This document shows positions 6,056 through 6,709 of a DNA stretch of 6,709 nucleotides, piece by piece (position 1 is the first letter of the stretch; every line of letters starts with the position of its first letter). The DNA is from a bacterium (GTDB lineage: Archaea > Thermoplasmatota > Thermoplasmata > Lutacidiplasmatales > UBA184). The DNA lies in the NCBI GenBank assembly GCA_021832495.1, contig JAKBKR010000115.1, positions 1 through 6,709 of the forward strand, in the 5' to 3' direction. Both the position numbers and the translations under genes were made by a program. A model generated the notes under the pieces. It saw only the letters and a program-made list of their open reading frames with translations. It did not search any database and had not been told where the DNA came from.

Positions 6056-6062
6056 CCCTCAC

Positions 6063-6709
6063 ATGCGGCGCCTAGTTATCACCGAGAAGTTCAACACCGC
6101 CCTGCGGATAGCCGTAGTGCTTTCCGAAGGGAAGATGAAACGGGAGCGGCAAGGTCCGGTTGCGGTCTTCCGTTTCGAACGCCAGGGGGATGAGTTCACC
6201 GTCATGGGGCTCCGCGGCCATATCGTGGAACTGGACTATCCCGAGGAGCTCAATCGATGGGATCTGGCCACCTTGCCTCAGCTCCTCGAGGCCACCCCCC
6301 AACGCAGCGTGACCGAACCCGGCATTGTCGAGACCGTCCGCCAGAACGCGCCGACCCACCAGATGGTGATCCTGGCCACGGACTGGGACCGGGAAGGGGA
6401 GGTCATCGCGGCGGAGTGTCTTGAGATCATACAGGAGGTCAATCCCAACATCCAAGTCCAGCGCGCCCAATACAGTGCGATGTCGAAGTCCGAGATCGAG
6501 AAGGCTTTTGCCGAGCTCAAGACCCTCGATCGCAACCTAGCCGATGCCGGGATGGCCCGGCAGAACATCGACCTCATGTGGGGGGCACTTCTCACCCGCT
6601 ATCTCACGCTCGTCTCCCGCGCGGATGGGGGTTACTCGGGATCCGGTTCCGTGCTGTCCGCGGGCCGCGTCCAAACCCCGACCCTCGCACTCCTTGTGGA
6701 CCGGGACAA
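6063..6709 (+). CDS. topA: DNA topoisomerase I, type IA (archaeal TopA), N-terminal part
   Basis: The 215 visible residues are the start of a type IA topoisomerase, which relaxes negatively supercoiled DNA by breaking one strand through a 5'-phosphotyrosine link. The TOPRIM domain carries the predicted acidic set: Glu8 in VITEKF, and Asp107, Asp109 and Glu111 in the motif TDWDREGE. The segment MARQNIDLMWGALLTRYLTL (164-183) and the conserved SAGRVQTPTLALLV (199-212) follow in the normal order. The window ends before the active-site tyrosine and the DNA-gate domains, so completeness cannot be judged. The ATG at 6063-6065 is preferred: an in-frame TGA lies at 6027-6029 with no other start between, and MRRLVITEKF matches the family N-terminus. 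There is no clear Shine-Dalgarno site; GTTATGAC at about 6019-6026 is a possible TATA box giving a leader of about 15 bases. Confidence 0.93.
   Translation, partial: MRRLVITEKFNTALRIAVVLSEGKMKRERQGPVAVFRFERQGDEFTVMGLRGHIVELDYPEELNRWDLATLPQLLEATPQRSVTEPGIVETVRQNAPTHQMVILATDWDREGEVIAAECLEIIQEVNPNIQVQRAQYSAMSKSEIEKAFAELKTLDRNLADAGMARQNIDLMWGALLTRYLTLVSRADGGYSGSGSVLSAGRVQTPTLALLVDRD

Noticed and set aside
5748..6062. Small frames crossing the tRNA gene on both strands (minus 5748-6062, plus 5761-6006)
   Set aside because: They run through a perfect tRNA-Phe cloverleaf and the promoter regions, so they are chance frames.

Overview
The window looks like chromosomal DNA from a GC-rich archaeon, most likely a member of the Thermoplasmatota. 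This is inferred from four things: an archaeal-type type IA topoisomerase; a tRNA-Phe gene with no encoded CCA and a TATA-like box upstream; TATA-like promoter elements instead of clear Shine-Dalgarno sites; and a giant Cys-paired Ig-like surface protein of a style common in that phylum. No 16S or ribosomal protein gene is present, so the placement is tentative.

Layout from left to right. Positions 1-122 may hold the last codons of a plus-strand gene that begins outside the window (weak). Positions 123-449 hold no gene I can defend, only several short inverted repeats. Minus-strand alkA (450-1112) encodes a compact HhH-GPD DNA-3-methyladenine glycosylase. An 85-base gap separates it from a very large minus-strand gene (1198-5832) for a 1544-residue cell-surface protein. 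That protein has a signal peptide, a DUF2341-like and concanavalin-like N-terminal head, nine Ig-like domains, one transmembrane helix and a 229-residue charged cytoplasmic tail. Upstream of it lie a TATA-like promoter and a leader hairpin, then a minus-strand tRNA-Phe(GAA) at 5945-6017. Plus-strand topA starts at 6063 and runs off the right edge, truncated before its active-site tyrosine.

The surface protein gene and alkA share a strand and could be co-transcribed, but alkA also has a possible promoter of its own and no functional link between them is evident. tRNA-Phe and topA are divergent and share only 45 bases, so their promoters must overlap each other or the genes. alkA (alkylation repair), tRNA-Phe (translation) and topA (DNA topology) are housekeeping genes. 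The surface protein is the accessory-looking part and holds the most unusual structure: one cysteine pair per extracellular domain with spacing fixed within each repeat class, dense N-glycosylation sequons near the membrane, and an acidic Pro/Glu/Ser tail interrupted by one strongly basic helix. I see no CRISPR array, transposase, integrase, toxin-antitoxin pair or defence system.
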